Both the position numbers and the translations under genes were made by a program. Source: CAITWD01 sp963842065 (GTDB taxonomy: Bacteria; Actinomycetota; Thermoleophilia; Miltoncostaeales; Miltoncostaeaceae). Taken from it: a stretch of 64,000 nt of DNA. Below the pieces are notes generated by a model. The model worked only from the letters and a program-made list of their open reading frames with translations, was not told the DNA's origin and searched no databases. Positions 22,149-31,169 of this stretch are shown here, piece after piece (within the stretch, counting starts at the first letter, position 1; every line of letters starts with the position of its first letter). The stretch lies in contig CAWJEW010000002.1 of NCBI GenBank assembly GCA_963842065.1, positions 248,001-312,000 on the forward strand, given 5' to 3'.

Positions 22149-23609
22149 CTAGTGCTTGGTCGTGTGGCTCAACCGCTCGGCCAACGCGAGCATCAGGCCG
22201 ACCCCGAAGCCCGTACCGGCGCCGTCGATCATGCCGGTACCCGCGATGTCCACGTGGCACCATGGGCGCCCGTCGGTGAACTCGCGCAGGAACTGGGCCG
22301 CGTACACGGCGCCGGCCTGGCGCTTGGCGGCGGCGTTGGAGAGGTCGGCCACCGTGCTCTTGATGAGGGGTGCATAGCCCTCGTGCAGCGGCATGGGCCA
22401 GCAGAGGTCGCCTGCGGCCTCGCCGGCCGCGCGGACCGCCTCGGTCCAGGCGTCGTCGCTGCCGAACAGGCCCGCGTAGACCTCGCCGAGCGCCACCACG
22501 ATCGCGCCCGTCAGGGTCGCGAAGTCGACCAACCGCGTGGCGCCGGCCATGGTCGCCGCGTAGGTCAGCGCGTCGGCGAGGATCAGGCGCCCTTCGGCGT
22601 CGGTGTTGATCACCTCGATCGTCTTGCCGTTCATCGCGCGTACGACATCGCCTGGGCGGGTGGCGGTGCCGCTCGGCATGTTCTCGGTCGCCGGCACGAC
22701 GGCGACAACCTCCAGGGGCACGGCGAGCTGTGCGATCACGCCGATCGCCTCGACGACCGCGGCACCCCCGGCCATGTCCAGCTTCATTTCCTCCATGCCG
22801 CCGGCGGGCTTGATTGAGATCCCGCCGGTGTCGAACGTGACGGCCTTGCCCACGAGCCCGAGCACCTCGCGGGACGCTGCGCGCCGCTTGGGCGTATAGC
22901 GCAGCACGATCAGCTTGGGGGGTTCGGCCGAGCCCTGGGCCACCGCCAACAGGGCTCCGGCACCGAGCTTGACGAGATCCTTGCGCTCGAGCACCTCGCA
23001 CTCCAGGCCAGCCGTCCGGTCGGCCAGCTCGGCGGCCTGCGCCGCCAGCGCGGTGGGGGTCAGGTCGTTGGCGGGAGTGTTGGCCAGATCGCGTGCGGCG
23101 GCCACCGCGGCCGCCAGCCGGCTGACGCGGCGCAGCTGCGCGGGCGTGACGACTACCGAATAGACCCGCAGCTCGTCGAGCTCGGGTTCCGGTGCCCCGG
23201 TCTTGTAGCGGTCGAACCGGTAGGCCCCGTAGCGCACGCCCAACACCAGCGCGCTCATGCGCGCCGCGTCGGCGTCGTCTGGCGCCAGCGCCACGGTGCG
23301 CGCCTTGATCGCCTGCGCGCGCGCGCCGGCGGCCCGCCCGGCCTGCCGCCACGACTCGACGCTCGCGTCGCCGACCCCGACGACCACGAGCCGCGGCGCG
23401 CCCACCAGCCCGCCGGTGTGGATCACGCAGGTCTGCCCGACCTCCCCGGTGATCTCGCCGTCGGCGATGCAGGCGCCGACGAGACCGTCGAGGGCCAGGT
23501 CGGCGGCGGCCACGGATCCGGACGCGACGGCCGGCGCCGGGACGAACACGACAATCGCATCGGCGGCGACCGAGAGGGGATCGGTCGACTTCTTCAGGGT
23601 CGTCTGCAT
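22149..23609 (-). CDS. pepA: Leucyl aminopeptidase (PepA/M17)
   Basis: 486-residue cytosolic two-zinc aminopeptidase of family M17, removing N-terminal residues from peptides. N-terminal macro-like domain (1-170), then the catalytic domain: VGKAVTFDTGGISIKP (metal Asp), MEEMKLDMAGGAAV (Lys, Asp), PATENMPSGTATRPGDV, the signature NTDAEGRLILADALTY, and a C-terminal HVDIAGTGMIDGAGTGFGVG. All metal ligands are present. The start at ATG 23609 gives MQTTLKKSTDPLSVAADAIV; longer upstream ATGs lack family similarity. It is convergent with hisC and divergent from the enoyl-CoA hydratase. Confidence 0.96.
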   Translation of the reverse strand: MQTTLKKSTDPLSVAADAIVVFVPAPAVASGSVAAADLALDGLVGACIADGEITGEVGQTCVIHTGGLVGAPRLVVVGVGDASVESWRQAGRAAGARAQAIKARTVALAPDDADAARMSALVLGVRYGAYRFDRYKTGAPEPELDELRVYSVVVTPAQLRRVSRLAAAVAAARDLANTPANDLTPTALAAQAAELADRTAGLECEVLERKDLVKLGAGALLAVAQGSAEPPKLIVLRYTPKRRAASREVLGLVGKAVTFDTGGISIKPAGGMEEMKLDMAGGAAVVEAIGVIAQLAVPLEVVAVVPATENMPSGTATRPGDVVRAMNGKTIEVINTDAEGRLILADALTYAATMAGATRLVDFATLTGAIVVALGEVYAGLFGSDDAWTEAVRAAGEAAGDLCWPMPLHEGYAPLIKSTVADLSNAAAKRQAGAVYAAQFLREFTDGRPWCHVDIAGTGMIDGAGTGFGVGLMLALAERLSHTTKH

Positions 23610-23657
23610 GTGACTCCGATCTGGCTTGGGCCGCACCGCGGCGGGAGGGACTCGGCG

Positions 23658-23663
23658 TATACT
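23658..23663 (+). promoter_or_regulatory. Possible -10 element upstream of enoyl-CoA hydratase
   Basis: TATACT, a near-consensus -10, stands out in the GC-rich gap between pepA and the hydratase gene, about 104 bases upstream of the start. No convincing -35 lies at 16-18 bases, so it is a weak call. Confidence 0.35.
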
Positions 23664-23766
23664 GCCCGCTCCCCCCGCCGGATGTGGGGCACGGCGAGCG
23701 ATCCCACCGTTTGCCCGCCGTCCGCGCGCATCCGACTCACGGACCAGCGGCTCTAGGAGGCATGTC

Positions 23767-24540
23767 TTGCCCGTTGACATCGAACGACAGGGTCCGGTGG
23801 GGATCGTCACCCTGAACCGCCCCGAAGCGCTCAATGCGCTGTCCCTCGAAATGCTCGACCAGTTGGACGGCGTGCTCGATGTCGTCGAGCGCGACGCCGA
23901 GATCCGCGTGCTGATCATCACCGGCGCCGGCGAGAAGGCGTTCAGCGCGGGTGCCGACATCGGCGCGATGCGCGAGGCGACGGCCCTCGAGGCCCGGGCC
24001 TACGCACAACGCGGCCACCAGGTGATCAACCGCGTCGAGTCGTTTCCGCGGCCGATCATCGCGGCGGTCAACGGCTACGCGCTCGGCGGCGGCTGCGAGT
24101 TCTCGCTGGCCTGCGACATTCGCCTTGCCAGCGATCGCGCCAGCTTCGGGCAGCCCGAGGTGAACCTCGGGATCATGCCCGGCTGGGGCGGGACCCAGCG
24201 CCTGGCGCGCGCGACCAGCCCGGGCTTCGCCAAGGAGCTGATCTTCACGGGGCGGATGTGCCGCGCCGCGGAGGCCCACGCTCAAGGTCTCGCGAATCAC
24301 GTCTATGCGCCCGACGAGCTGATGGGCGAGGCGATCGCGCTCGCCGAGCAGATCGCCGCCAAGCCGACCTGGGCGGTCGCCGCCGCCAAGGAAGTCATCA
24401 ACCTCGCCCTCGAGGGGGACCTGCGCGGTCACCTGGCCCGCGAGCTCGACGCGTTTGCGCTGGCCTTCACGACCGAGGACCAGCGGGAGGGCATGGCGGC
24501 GTTCCTGGACAAGCGCCCGGCAAAGTTCGAAGGGCACTGA
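23767..24540 (+). CDS. Enoyl-CoA hydratase/isomerase family protein
   Basis: 257-residue crotonase-fold enzyme that probably hydrates trans-2-enoyl-CoA in fatty-acid oxidation. Motifs are VGIVTLNRPEALNALSLEML, the oxyanion-hole segment AFSAGADIGAM, then AAVNGYALGGGCEFSLACDI (first catalytic Glu) and FGQPEVNLGIMPGWGGTQRL (second catalytic Glu), so both acids are present. I chose TTG 23767: AGGAGG (23755-23760) lies exactly 6 bases upstream, and the nearby ATG 23762 is out of frame. The convergent etfBA genes suggest a shared role in beta-oxidation. Confidence 0.94.
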   Translation: MPVDIERQGPVGIVTLNRPEALNALSLEMLDQLDGVLDVVERDAEIRVLIITGAGEKAFSAGADIGAMREATALEARAYAQRGHQVINRVESFPRPIIAAVNGYALGGGCEFSLACDIRLASDRASFGQPEVNLGIMPGWGGTQRLARATSPGFAKELIFTGRMCRAAEAHAQGLANHVYAPDELMGEAIALAEQIAAKPTWAVAAAKEVINLALEGDLRGHLARELDAFALAFTTEDQREGMAAFLDKRPAKFEGH

Positions 24541-24582
24541 CCGGCACGACGCACGCCCGACCGGGACGGCCGATCACCAATC

Positions 24583-24608
24583 CCCCCGGCCGGCGTGTCG
24601 GCCGGGGG
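24583..24608. terminator. Bidirectional GC-rich hairpin terminator
   Basis: CCCCCGGCCG/CGGCCGGGGG form a perfect 10-bp stem with loop GCGTGT, between the convergent stops of the hydratase and etfA. Confidence 0.75.
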
Positions 24609-24621
24609 AAGGACCGACGAG

Positions 24622-25581
24622 TCAGCTCTTGCGCTCGGCCACGAGGGCCGTGAGCTTGGGGACGATCTCGTGGAGGTCGCCCACCACCGACAGGTCGCTG
24701 AAGTCGAAGATCGCGGCGTTCGGGTCCTTGTTGATGGACACGATGACCTGCGAGCTCTGCATGCCGACCTTGTGCTGAATGGCGCCGGAGATGCCGCACG
24801 CGATGTACAGCTTCGGTGCCACGGTCTTGCCGGTCTGACCGACCTGGGTCTGGTAGGGGTACCAGCCCGAGTCCACCACTGCGCGGGTCGTCGCGACGGC
24901 CCCGCCGAGCGCGCCGGCCAGGTCCTCCAGTTCCTTGAAGGCCTCCGGCGAACCGACGCCGCGGCCGCCTGCGACGAGGATGTCGGCCTCTTCGATCGAC
25001 GGGCCGGTCTGCTCGGCGTGCGCCTGCTCGACCATCTTGGCCTTGGTCGAGAACTCCTGCAGCGAGACGCCGACCTGCTCGACCGCGCCGGCCCCGGAGG
25101 TCTCGGCCGGCTCGAACGAACCTGCCCGCACGAGGCCGAGGCGGGGTTCTGCCGTCCAGGCAACGTCCACGACGACGGTGTCCCCAAGCGCCGAGCGCGT
25201 GCCGACCAGGGCACCGCCCTCGACGGCGAGCTCGGTCAGGTCCCAGTTGAGGCCGGCGTCCAGACGCGCCGCGAGGGCGCCTGCGATGTCGCTGGCAAGC
25301 ACGGATGCGCCGAAGAGCACGTTGGCGAAGCGGTGGCTCGTGACCAGGTCGGCGATGACGTCGACGCGGCTCTGCGGCAGCGGGGCCTCGAGGCTGGCGT
25401 CATCGGCGATGAACACCCGCGCGGCGCCGTACCGGGCGGCCTCGGCGGCCAGGGCGCCGACGCCGGAGCCGATGATGAGCGCCGAGGTGTCCGAGTCCAG
25501 CGATGCGGCCTTGCTGAGCACGCCCAGCGACGCCTTCTGGATGGCGGAGCCATGGTGCTCGAGGAAGACGAGTGTGCTCAC
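24622..25581 (-). CDS. etfA: Electron transfer flavoprotein alpha subunit
   Basis: 319 residues. EtfA binds FAD and with EtfB carries electrons from acyl-CoA dehydrogenases to the respiratory chain. Markers are the N-terminal domain MSTLVFLEHHGSAIQKASLG, then GARVFIADD-type alternation and the C-terminal FAD domain: ILVAGGRGVGSPEAFKELED, AVVDSGWYPYQTQVGQTGKT, LYIACGISGAIQHKVGMQSS, and VSINKDPNAAIFDFSDLSVV. The start overlaps the etfB stop by 4 bases. Neither a bifurcating EtfC nor an Etf-QO gene is visible. Confidence 0.97.
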   Translation of the reverse strand: MSTLVFLEHHGSAIQKASLGVLSKAASLDSDTSALIIGSGVGALAAEAARYGAARVFIADDASLEAPLPQSRVDVIADLVTSHRFANVLFGASVLASDIAGALAARLDAGLNWDLTELAVEGGALVGTRSALGDTVVVDVAWTAEPRLGLVRAGSFEPAETSGAGAVEQVGVSLQEFSTKAKMVEQAHAEQTGPSIEEADILVAGGRGVGSPEAFKELEDLAGALGGAVATTRAVVDSGWYPYQTQVGQTGKTVAPKLYIACGISGAIQHKVGMQSSQVIVSINKDPNAAIFDFSDLSVVGDLHEIVPKLTALVAERKS

Positions 25582-26357
25582 ACCAGTTTCCTTTCGATCA
25601 GGTACTCGAGTACCTTCGCCGCGGCAGAACCATCGTCTTCGATCTTCTGCGTGTCGCCACGCGAGGGCGGCGGGTGGAGCGCGTTGACCGCGGTACGCGA
25701 TCCGGCTTCACCGGCGCGATCGGCGGCGATGCCGAGGTCCGTCAGCGAGAGCACGTCCTGCGGCTTCTTTTTGGCGCCCATGATGCCCTTGAGCGATGGG
25801 TAGCGCGGCTCGTTCAGCGCGTCCGAGACGGCGAGGACCGCCGGCAGCGGAGCCTGGATCGTGTCGTAGCCGAACTCGGTCTGGCGCTTGGCGGTCACGC
25901 TGCCGCCGTCGGTCGTCAGCTCGGAGACCTGCGAGATCACCGGCAGCTGGAGCCGGTCGGCCACGGCTGCCCACAGCACAGCGCCATCGGAGTCGCCGGC
26001 CTGCTGGCCGAACAGCACCAGATCGGGCGACTCGCGCGTGATGGCCTCGGCCAGCACCAGGCTGGTCGCCACCAGGTCCGAGCCGGCGGCGGCGTCATCG
26101 GCGATCAGCACAGCGCGGTTGGCGCCCATGGCCAGACCCTTGCGCAGTGATTCCAGCGCGCGTGCCGGGCCCATGCAGACGAGGACGACTTCCCCGCCGC
26201 CGCCGGCCTCATTCAGGCGTAGCGCCTCCTCAATCGCATTGAGGTCGTAGGTGTTGAGCGACCTATCTCCTGAACGATCGATCCGCTTGGTAGCGGGATC
26301 GATCCGGCGAAGGGGACCGGCATCCGGTACCTCCTTCACGCAGACGGCGATCTTCAT
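25578..26357 (-). CDS. etfB: Electron transfer flavoprotein beta subunit
   Basis: 259 residues, MKIAVCVKEVPDAGPLRRID onward. AMP-binding signature regions are LNTYDLNAIEEALRLNEAGG, VLVCMGPARALESLRKGLAM, GANRAVLIADD and the Etf-beta motif region LVLFGQQAGDSDGAVLWAAV. The C-terminal segment PRYPSLKGIMGAKKKPQDVL is the family's conserved lysine-rich recognition loop. First gene of the etfBA pair, with its start at ATG 26357. Confidence 0.97.
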   Translation of the reverse strand: MKIAVCVKEVPDAGPLRRIDPATKRIDRSGDRSLNTYDLNAIEEALRLNEAGGGGEVVLVCMGPARALESLRKGLAMGANRAVLIADDAAAGSDLVATSLVLAEAITRESPDLVLFGQQAGDSDGAVLWAAVADRLQLPVISQVSELTTDGGSVTAKRQTEFGYDTIQAPLPAVLAVSDALNEPRYPSLKGIMGAKKKPQDVLSLTDLGIAADRAGEAGSRTAVNALHPPPSRGDTQKIEDDGSAAAKVLEYLIERKLV

Positions 26358-26647
26358 CGTCCTCCCATCGCAGCTATTCGACCCGCAATCCTAGAGGACC
26401 GATTCGCCTTCGGCGCGGCCGTTGGGCGAATTTCGTCTCAGATAAGGGCCGGTTGTCGCGTCCAGGGCGGTCGCACGGCCCTCGGACAGGTGCCCGCCCG
26501 CCGGCTCCGGCACCCCGAACGCGGATCATCCATGGACCTGGCATGATGCAGGGCCGCTTCGGCGGGCGGCGAAACCGGCCTGCGCTAGACTCGATAGGCG
26601 GCCGACGCACATTCCGTCGGCGCTCAGTCCTGAGAGAAAGCCAGTTC

Positions 26648-26863
26648 ATGAAGCCCGACATTCACCCGGACTACGTGGTCACCAAGGTCGTCTGCTCCTG
26701 CGGAAACTCGTTCGAGACGCGCTCCACCAAGGAGTCGATCAAGGTTGAGATCTGCAACCAGTGCCACCCCTTCTACACCGGCAAGCAGAAGCTCATCGAC
26801 AGCGGTGGTCGTGTCGAGCGCTTCCAGCGCAAGCTGGCCCGCCGCCAGAGGGCGCGCGACTAG
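26648..26863 (+). CDS. rpmE: Ribosomal protein L31
   Basis: 71 residues, the zinc-containing form of L31: CSCGNSFETRSTKESIKVEI then CNQCHPFYTGKQKLIDSGGR. The four cysteines (CxC and CxxC) make the zinc site, indicating the C+ type rather than the zinc-free paralogue used under zinc starvation. A GAGAAAG site precedes ATG 26648. It heads an rpmE-prfA-prmC-glyA cluster, a common actinobacterial order. Confidence 0.97.
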   Translation: MKPDIHPDYVVTKVVCSCGNSFETRSTKESIKVEICNQCHPFYTGKQKLIDSGGRVERFQRKLARRQRARD

Positions 26864-26932
26864 CATCGCCGCGTCAATGCCGAGGGTGTCGCCGCACGCG
26901 CAGCGGCACGCGTCGCCGCAGCTGGGGATGAC

Positions 26933-28012
26933 GTGAGCACCGGGATCACCGGGCTGGTCGAACAGATCGAACGCACCCGCGACGAGCTTCAGACGGCGCT
27001 GGCCGATCCTGCGCTCGCCGGCGACCGTGCGCGCTATACCGACGTCAATCGGCGCTGGTCGTCGCTGGCGCCCGCGATCGCGCTGGTCGAGCAGTGGCGC
27101 GACGCGGCCGCGCGCGTCGAGGAGGCCACCGAACTGCTCGCCGACGAGGACGACGATGACGTGCGCGGCCTGCTGCACGAGGCCGAGGACGAGATGCAGG
27201 CGCTCGAGCCGCAGATCCGCGAGGCGATGGTCGAACGCGATCCGAACGACGACAAGGACGTCATCCTCGAGATCCGCGCTGCCGCGGGTGGGGAGGAGGC
27301 GGCGCTGTTTGCGCGCCAGCTCCTGGAGATCTACCTCAAGTACGCCGAGCGCCGCAGGTTCCGGACCGAGCAGCTGTCGATGAGCCCGGCCGACGCGGGC
27401 GGCGTCAAGGACGTCACGGTGGCCATCAAGGGCACGGGCGCATATTCGGTCTTCAAGCACGAGGCCGGCGTGCACCGCGTCCAGCGCGTACCGGAGACCG
27501 AGAGCCAGGGGCGGATCCACACCTCGACGGCCACCGTCGCCGTGTTACCCGAGGCCGAGGACGTGGACGTGCAGATCAATCAGAACGACCTGAAGATCGA
27601 CGTGTACCGCTCGAGCGGGCCGGGCGGACAGAGCGTCAACACCACCGATTCGGCGGTCCGCATCACCCACGTGCCGACCGGCATCGTCGTCTCGATGCAG
27701 GACGAGAAGAGCCAGCTGCAAAACCGCGAGCGGGGGATGCGGGTGCTGCGCGCGCGCCTGTATGAGCGTGCGACGGCCGAGCAGGCGGCCAAGATCAGCT
27801 CGGTCCGCCGCGAGCAGCTGGGCAGCGGCGACCGCGCCGAAAAGGTGCGGACCTACAACTATCCGCAGAACCGCGTCACCGACCACCGGGTCGGGCTGAC
27901 GGTGCAGCTGCGCGAGGCGGTGCTCCAAGGTGACCTCGGCGACCTAACCGCCGCGCTCGCGGCCGAGGAGCGACGGCAGCTGCTGGAGGCGCACGCCGCC
28001 GGGGTGGAGTGA
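26933..28012 (+). CDS. prfA: Peptide chain release factor 1
   Basis: 359 residues. RF1 reads UAA and UAG and triggers peptide release. The codon-recognition tripeptide is VQRVPETESQGRIHTS (PxT motif), and the catalytic GGQ is in SSGPGGQSVNTTDSAVRITH. C-terminal NYPQNRVTDHRVGLTVQLRE is typical. The start is GTG 26933 (MSTGITGLVEQIERTRDELQ). RF2 is also in this window (50277-51404). PrmC, which methylates the GGQ glutamine, is encoded directly downstream. Confidence 0.97.
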   Translation: MSTGITGLVEQIERTRDELQTALADPALAGDRARYTDVNRRWSSLAPAIALVEQWRDAAARVEEATELLADEDDDDVRGLLHEAEDEMQALEPQIREAMVERDPNDDKDVILEIRAAAGGEEAALFARQLLEIYLKYAERRRFRTEQLSMSPADAGGVKDVTVAIKGTGAYSVFKHEAGVHRVQRVPETESQGRIHTSTATVAVLPEAEDVDVQINQNDLKIDVYRSSGPGGQSVNTTDSAVRITHVPTGIVVSMQDEKSQLQNRERGMRVLRARLYERATAEQAAKISSVRREQLGSGDRAEKVRTYNYPQNRVTDHRVGLTVQLREAVLQGDLGDLTAALAAEERRQLLEAHAAGVE

Positions 28013-28046
28013 GCATGGCGGCGTCCGCGGGCGGCGGCGCGCCCTA

Positions 28047-28892
28047 ATGGCCGACGCGCCCCTGACGATCGGCGACGTCGCGCGCCGCAGCGCGCAGTAC
28101 TTCGCCACCGCCGGCTCGCCGAGCCCGCGCCTGGACGCCGATCTGCTGATCGCACAGGCGCTCGGGCTGACGCGGCTGGCGGTCTATACGGAGTTCGACC
28201 GGCCGCTGACCCCGGCCGAGCTCACCGCCACGCGCGCGCTGGTCGCGCGCCGCGGCAAGCGTGAGCCGATGGCCTACATCCTCGGGCACCGAGCGTTCCG
28301 GCGCCTCGAGCTGGAGGTCTCGCCGGCGGTGCTCGTGCCCCGGCCCGAGACGGAGGTGCTGGTGGAGTGGGTGCTCGAGCTCGCACCGCCGGGGGCGGCG
28401 GTGCTCGACTGGGGGACCGGCAGCGGTGCGATCGCGCTGGCGTTGGTCGACGAGCGCCCGGACCTCGTCGTGACGGCGACCGACGCATCTGACGCTGCGC
28501 TCGGGCTCGCGCGGGCCAACGGCGACCGGCTCGGGCTCGCGGTGGAGTGGTGCCCCTCGGACGGGTTTGCGGGTCTTGCGGGGCGCAGTTTCGACGTGGT
28601 GGCCGCCAACCCGCCGTACCTGTCGGACGCCGAACTGGCCGCCGGCACGCCCGAGCTTGGTTTTGAGCCCCGTCAGGCGCTTGTGGGCGGTCCGCGGGGC
28701 GACGAGGTGATCGCGCGCATCGCCGCGGAGGTCGGTGCGCACCTGCGCCCGGGCGGCGTCGTCGTCTGCGAGATCGGCGGAGCCCAGGCCGATGCGGCCC
28801 GCGCGCATTTCGCCGCCGCGGGGCTCAGCGGGATCGAGGTCCGCACCGACCTGGCCGGACTGCCGCGCGTCGTCATGGCGCGGCGCAGCTGA
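28047..28892 (+). CDS. prmC: Release factor glutamine methyltransferase PrmC
   Basis: 281 residues. It methylates the GGQ glutamine of RF1 and RF2 using S-adenosylmethionine. N-terminal helical domain (to about 85), then AVLVPRPETEVLVEWVLE, SAM-binding AVLDWGTGSGAIALAL, and the catalytic NPPY in FDVVAANPPYLSDAELAAG. The C-terminus ends in GLPRVVMARRS. The start at ATG 28047 lies 34 bases after prfA. A short upstream ATG at 28014 is in another frame and stops at once. Confidence 0.95.
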   Translation: MADAPLTIGDVARRSAQYFATAGSPSPRLDADLLIAQALGLTRLAVYTEFDRPLTPAELTATRALVARRGKREPMAYILGHRAFRRLELEVSPAVLVPRPETEVLVEWVLELAPPGAAVLDWGTGSGAIALALVDERPDLVVTATDASDAALGLARANGDRLGLAVEWCPSDGFAGLAGRSFDVVAANPPYLSDAELAAGTPELGFEPRQALVGGPRGDEVIARIAAEVGAHLRPGGVVVCEIGGAQADAARAHFAAAGLSGIEVRTDLAGLPRVVMARRS

Positions 28893-28972
28893 GGCCGCCG
28901 CGGACGGCTTCCCGGCGTGCGGGCGTGTACCCTCGTGGGGTATCCGTGTTCGACCTTCAAGGGGGCAGCCTG

Positions 28973-30265
28973 GTGAGCTTCGCCGACGAGAGCAGCTATC
29001 TGTCACAGGACATCGGTGAGGTCGATCCCGAGGTCGCGCGGCTGCTGCGCGCGGAGGTCGAGCGCCAGTCCGAGACCCTCGAGATGATCGCAAGCGAGAA
29101 CTTCACCAGCCAGGCGGTACTGCAGGCGGTGGGGTCGGTGCTGACCAACAAGTACGCCGAGGGCCTCCCGCACCGGCGCTACTACGGCGGGTGCGAGATC
29201 GTCGACCAGGTCGAGGAGCTCGCGATCGAGCGCGCGACCCAGGTCTTTGGCTGCGAGCACGTCAACGTGCAGCCGCACTCGGGTGCGACGGCCAACGAAG
29301 CCGCCTACCAGGCCGTGCTGACCCCCGGCGATCGCGTGCTGGCGATGGCGCTGGCCCACGGCGGGCACCTCTCACACGGGCTCAAGGTCAATTTCTCCGG
29401 GCGCCTGTATGAGTTTCACCACTACGGCGTGCGCCGCCGGGACTGCCGGATCGACATGGATCAGGTCGCCCAGCTGGCGCGCGAGCTGCGCCCAAAGTTG
29501 ATCGTGGCGGGGGCCTCGGCCTACCCGCGGATCATCGATTTTCCCGCGTTTCGCGAGATCGCCGACGAGGTCGGCGCCCTGCTCATGGTGGACATGGCGC
29601 ACATCGCCGGGCTGGTGGCCGCCGGCGTGCACCCGAGCCCGGTCGGCCTCGCCGACATCACAACGACGACGCTGCACAAGAGCCTCGGCGGCCCGCGGGC
29701 GGGCATGATCATGTGCCGCATCGACCTGGCGAGCGCTGTCGATCGCGCCGTGTTTCCGGGACTGCAGGGCGGCCCGCTGATGCACGTGATCGCCGGCAAG
29801 GCCGTCGCGCTCGGGCACGCACTGACCGACGAGTTCCGCGAGCGTCAGCGCCAAGTCGTGATCAACACCGGTGTCCTCGCCGACGGCCTGCTGTCCGGCG
29901 GGGTCTCCCTGGTGACCGGCGGATCGGATAACCACCTCGTGCTGGTCGACCTGTCGGGGACCGAGCTGACTGGCGCGGACGCCGAGGTGCGCCTCGACCG
30001 CGCCGGGATCACCGTCAACAAGAACGGGATCCCGTTCGACGAGCGGCCGCCGACGGTGACCTCCGGGCTGCGCATTGGAACGCCGGCGTTGACCACGCGC
30101 GGGCTCAAGGAGCCCGAGATGGTGGAGATCGCCCAGATCATCGCCGCAGCCCTGCAGCCGGAGGCATCCGACGCTGACCTGGCAGGCCTGCGCGAACGCT
30201 CGCGTGCGATCTCCGAGCGCTTCCCGCTGTATCCGCGGTTGGTCTCGGGGTCGGCCATCGCATGA
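28973..30265 (+). CDS. glyA: Serine hydroxymethyltransferase, divergent active-site loop
   Basis: 430 residues. GlyA interconverts serine and glycine with tetrahydrofolate, the main one-carbon source. Motifs are LEMIASENFTSQAVLQAVGS, RRYYGGCEIVDQVEELAIER, VNVQPHSGATANEAAYQAVL, LAHGGHLSHGLKVNFSG, and SGLRIGTPALTTRGL (substrate-carboxylate Arg). The PLP-lysine loop reads TTTTLHKSLGGPRAG, where most family members have TTTTHKTLRGPRGG, so a Leu replaces the last Thr before His-Lys. The start at GTG 28973 has AAGGGGG 8 bases upstream; upstream in-frame GTGs are less likely. Confidence 0.94.
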   Translation: MSFADESSYLSQDIGEVDPEVARLLRAEVERQSETLEMIASENFTSQAVLQAVGSVLTNKYAEGLPHRRYYGGCEIVDQVEELAIERATQVFGCEHVNVQPHSGATANEAAYQAVLTPGDRVLAMALAHGGHLSHGLKVNFSGRLYEFHHYGVRRRDCRIDMDQVAQLARELRPKLIVAGASAYPRIIDFPAFREIADEVGALLMVDMAHIAGLVAAGVHPSPVGLADITTTTLHKSLGGPRAGMIMCRIDLASAVDRAVFPGLQGGPLMHVIAGKAVALGHALTDEFRERQRQVVINTGVLADGLLSGGVSLVTGGSDNHLVLVDLSGTELTGADAEVRLDRAGITVNKNGIPFDERPPTVTSGLRIGTPALTTRGLKEPEMVEIAQIIAAALQPEASDADLAGLRERSRAISERFPLYPRLVSGSAIA

Positions 30266-31095
30266 ATGTCGCGCCCCCGGGTCCGGCGCTCGTGACCGGG
30301 GCGTCGTCCGGGCTCGGGCGTGAGTTTGCCCGTGCGCTCGCCGCGCGCGGGCACGACCTGGTGATCGTGGCACGGCGCGTCGAGCGCCTCGAGGCGCTGC
30401 GCGACGAGCTCGTCGCACGCCACGGGCGCGCGGTGGACATCGTCGCGTGCGACCTGGCCACCGAGCAGGGGCTCGCCGACTGCCGGGCCGCGCTTGCCGC
30501 CCACGCGGTGTCGGTCGCGGTGCTCAACGCGGGGTTCGGCTCGCTCGGGCCGTTCGACGAGGCGGACCGCGAACGCGAGGACCGAATGGTGCGCGTCAAC
30601 TGCGTGGCCGTCGTCGATCTCGCCCGTGAGCTGGTTCCGGGCATGCGGGCCCGCGGCCATGGCCAGATCATCGTCATCAGCTCCGCTGCTGCGTGGCATC
30701 CCGTGCCGTTCATGGCGACCTACGGGGCCACGAAGGCGTTTGGGCTGCACTTCGTGCGCGCACTCGCCGAGGAGCTGCGCGGCACTGGCGTCGGCGTGCT
30801 CGCCGTCTGCCCGGGGCCGACGGCGACCGGGTTCTCCCAGGCGCTCTCAGAGGCGGGCCGAGGTGCGTCGGGATGGCCGCGGGGTACGCCGATCGACGCG
30901 CCCCAGGATGTCGTGGCGCGGAGCCTCGCGGCCGCCGACGCAGGGCGCACGGTGATCGCCACCGGCCCCGTTGCGCACCTGACCCACATTGCGACGCGGG
31001 TCATCCCGGTGGGATGGACCATGCGGATGGTCGGAGCGGTCCATCGGCGCAGGGCCCGGACACGAATCTCGGCAGGGAATGCCCACGGAAACTAG
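30262..31095 (+). CDS. Short-chain dehydrogenase/reductase
   Basis: 277-residue classical SDR with NAD(P) motif ALVTGASSGLGREFARALAA, VLNAGFGSLG (NNAG-like), catalytic Ser in IIVISSAAAWHPVPF and catalytic YGATK in MATYGATKAFGLHFVRALAE, then VCPGPTATGF. Arg-rich ARRVERLEAL after beta-2 suggests NADP(H). The substrate is unknown. The C-terminal 50 residues include a hydrophobic stretch and a basic tail. It overlaps glyA by 4 bases and likely shares its transcript. Confidence 0.93.
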   Translation: MNVAPPGPALVTGASSGLGREFARALAARGHDLVIVARRVERLEALRDELVARHGRAVDIVACDLATEQGLADCRAALAAHAVSVAVLNAGFGSLGPFDEADREREDRMVRVNCVAVVDLARELVPGMRARGHGQIIVISSAAAWHPVPFMATYGATKAFGLHFVRALAEELRGTGVGVLAVCPGPTATGFSQALSEAGRGASGWPRGTPIDAPQDVVARSLAAADAGRTVIATGPVAHLTHIATRVIPVGWTMRMVGAVHRRRARTRISAGNAHGN

Positions 31096-31169
31096 AATCC
31101 GTACCCGCCGGCCGCCGGGAGGCCGGACCGAGTGCGTGATCGCCGCCGGAGCGATCGAGGGCGCGTGAC

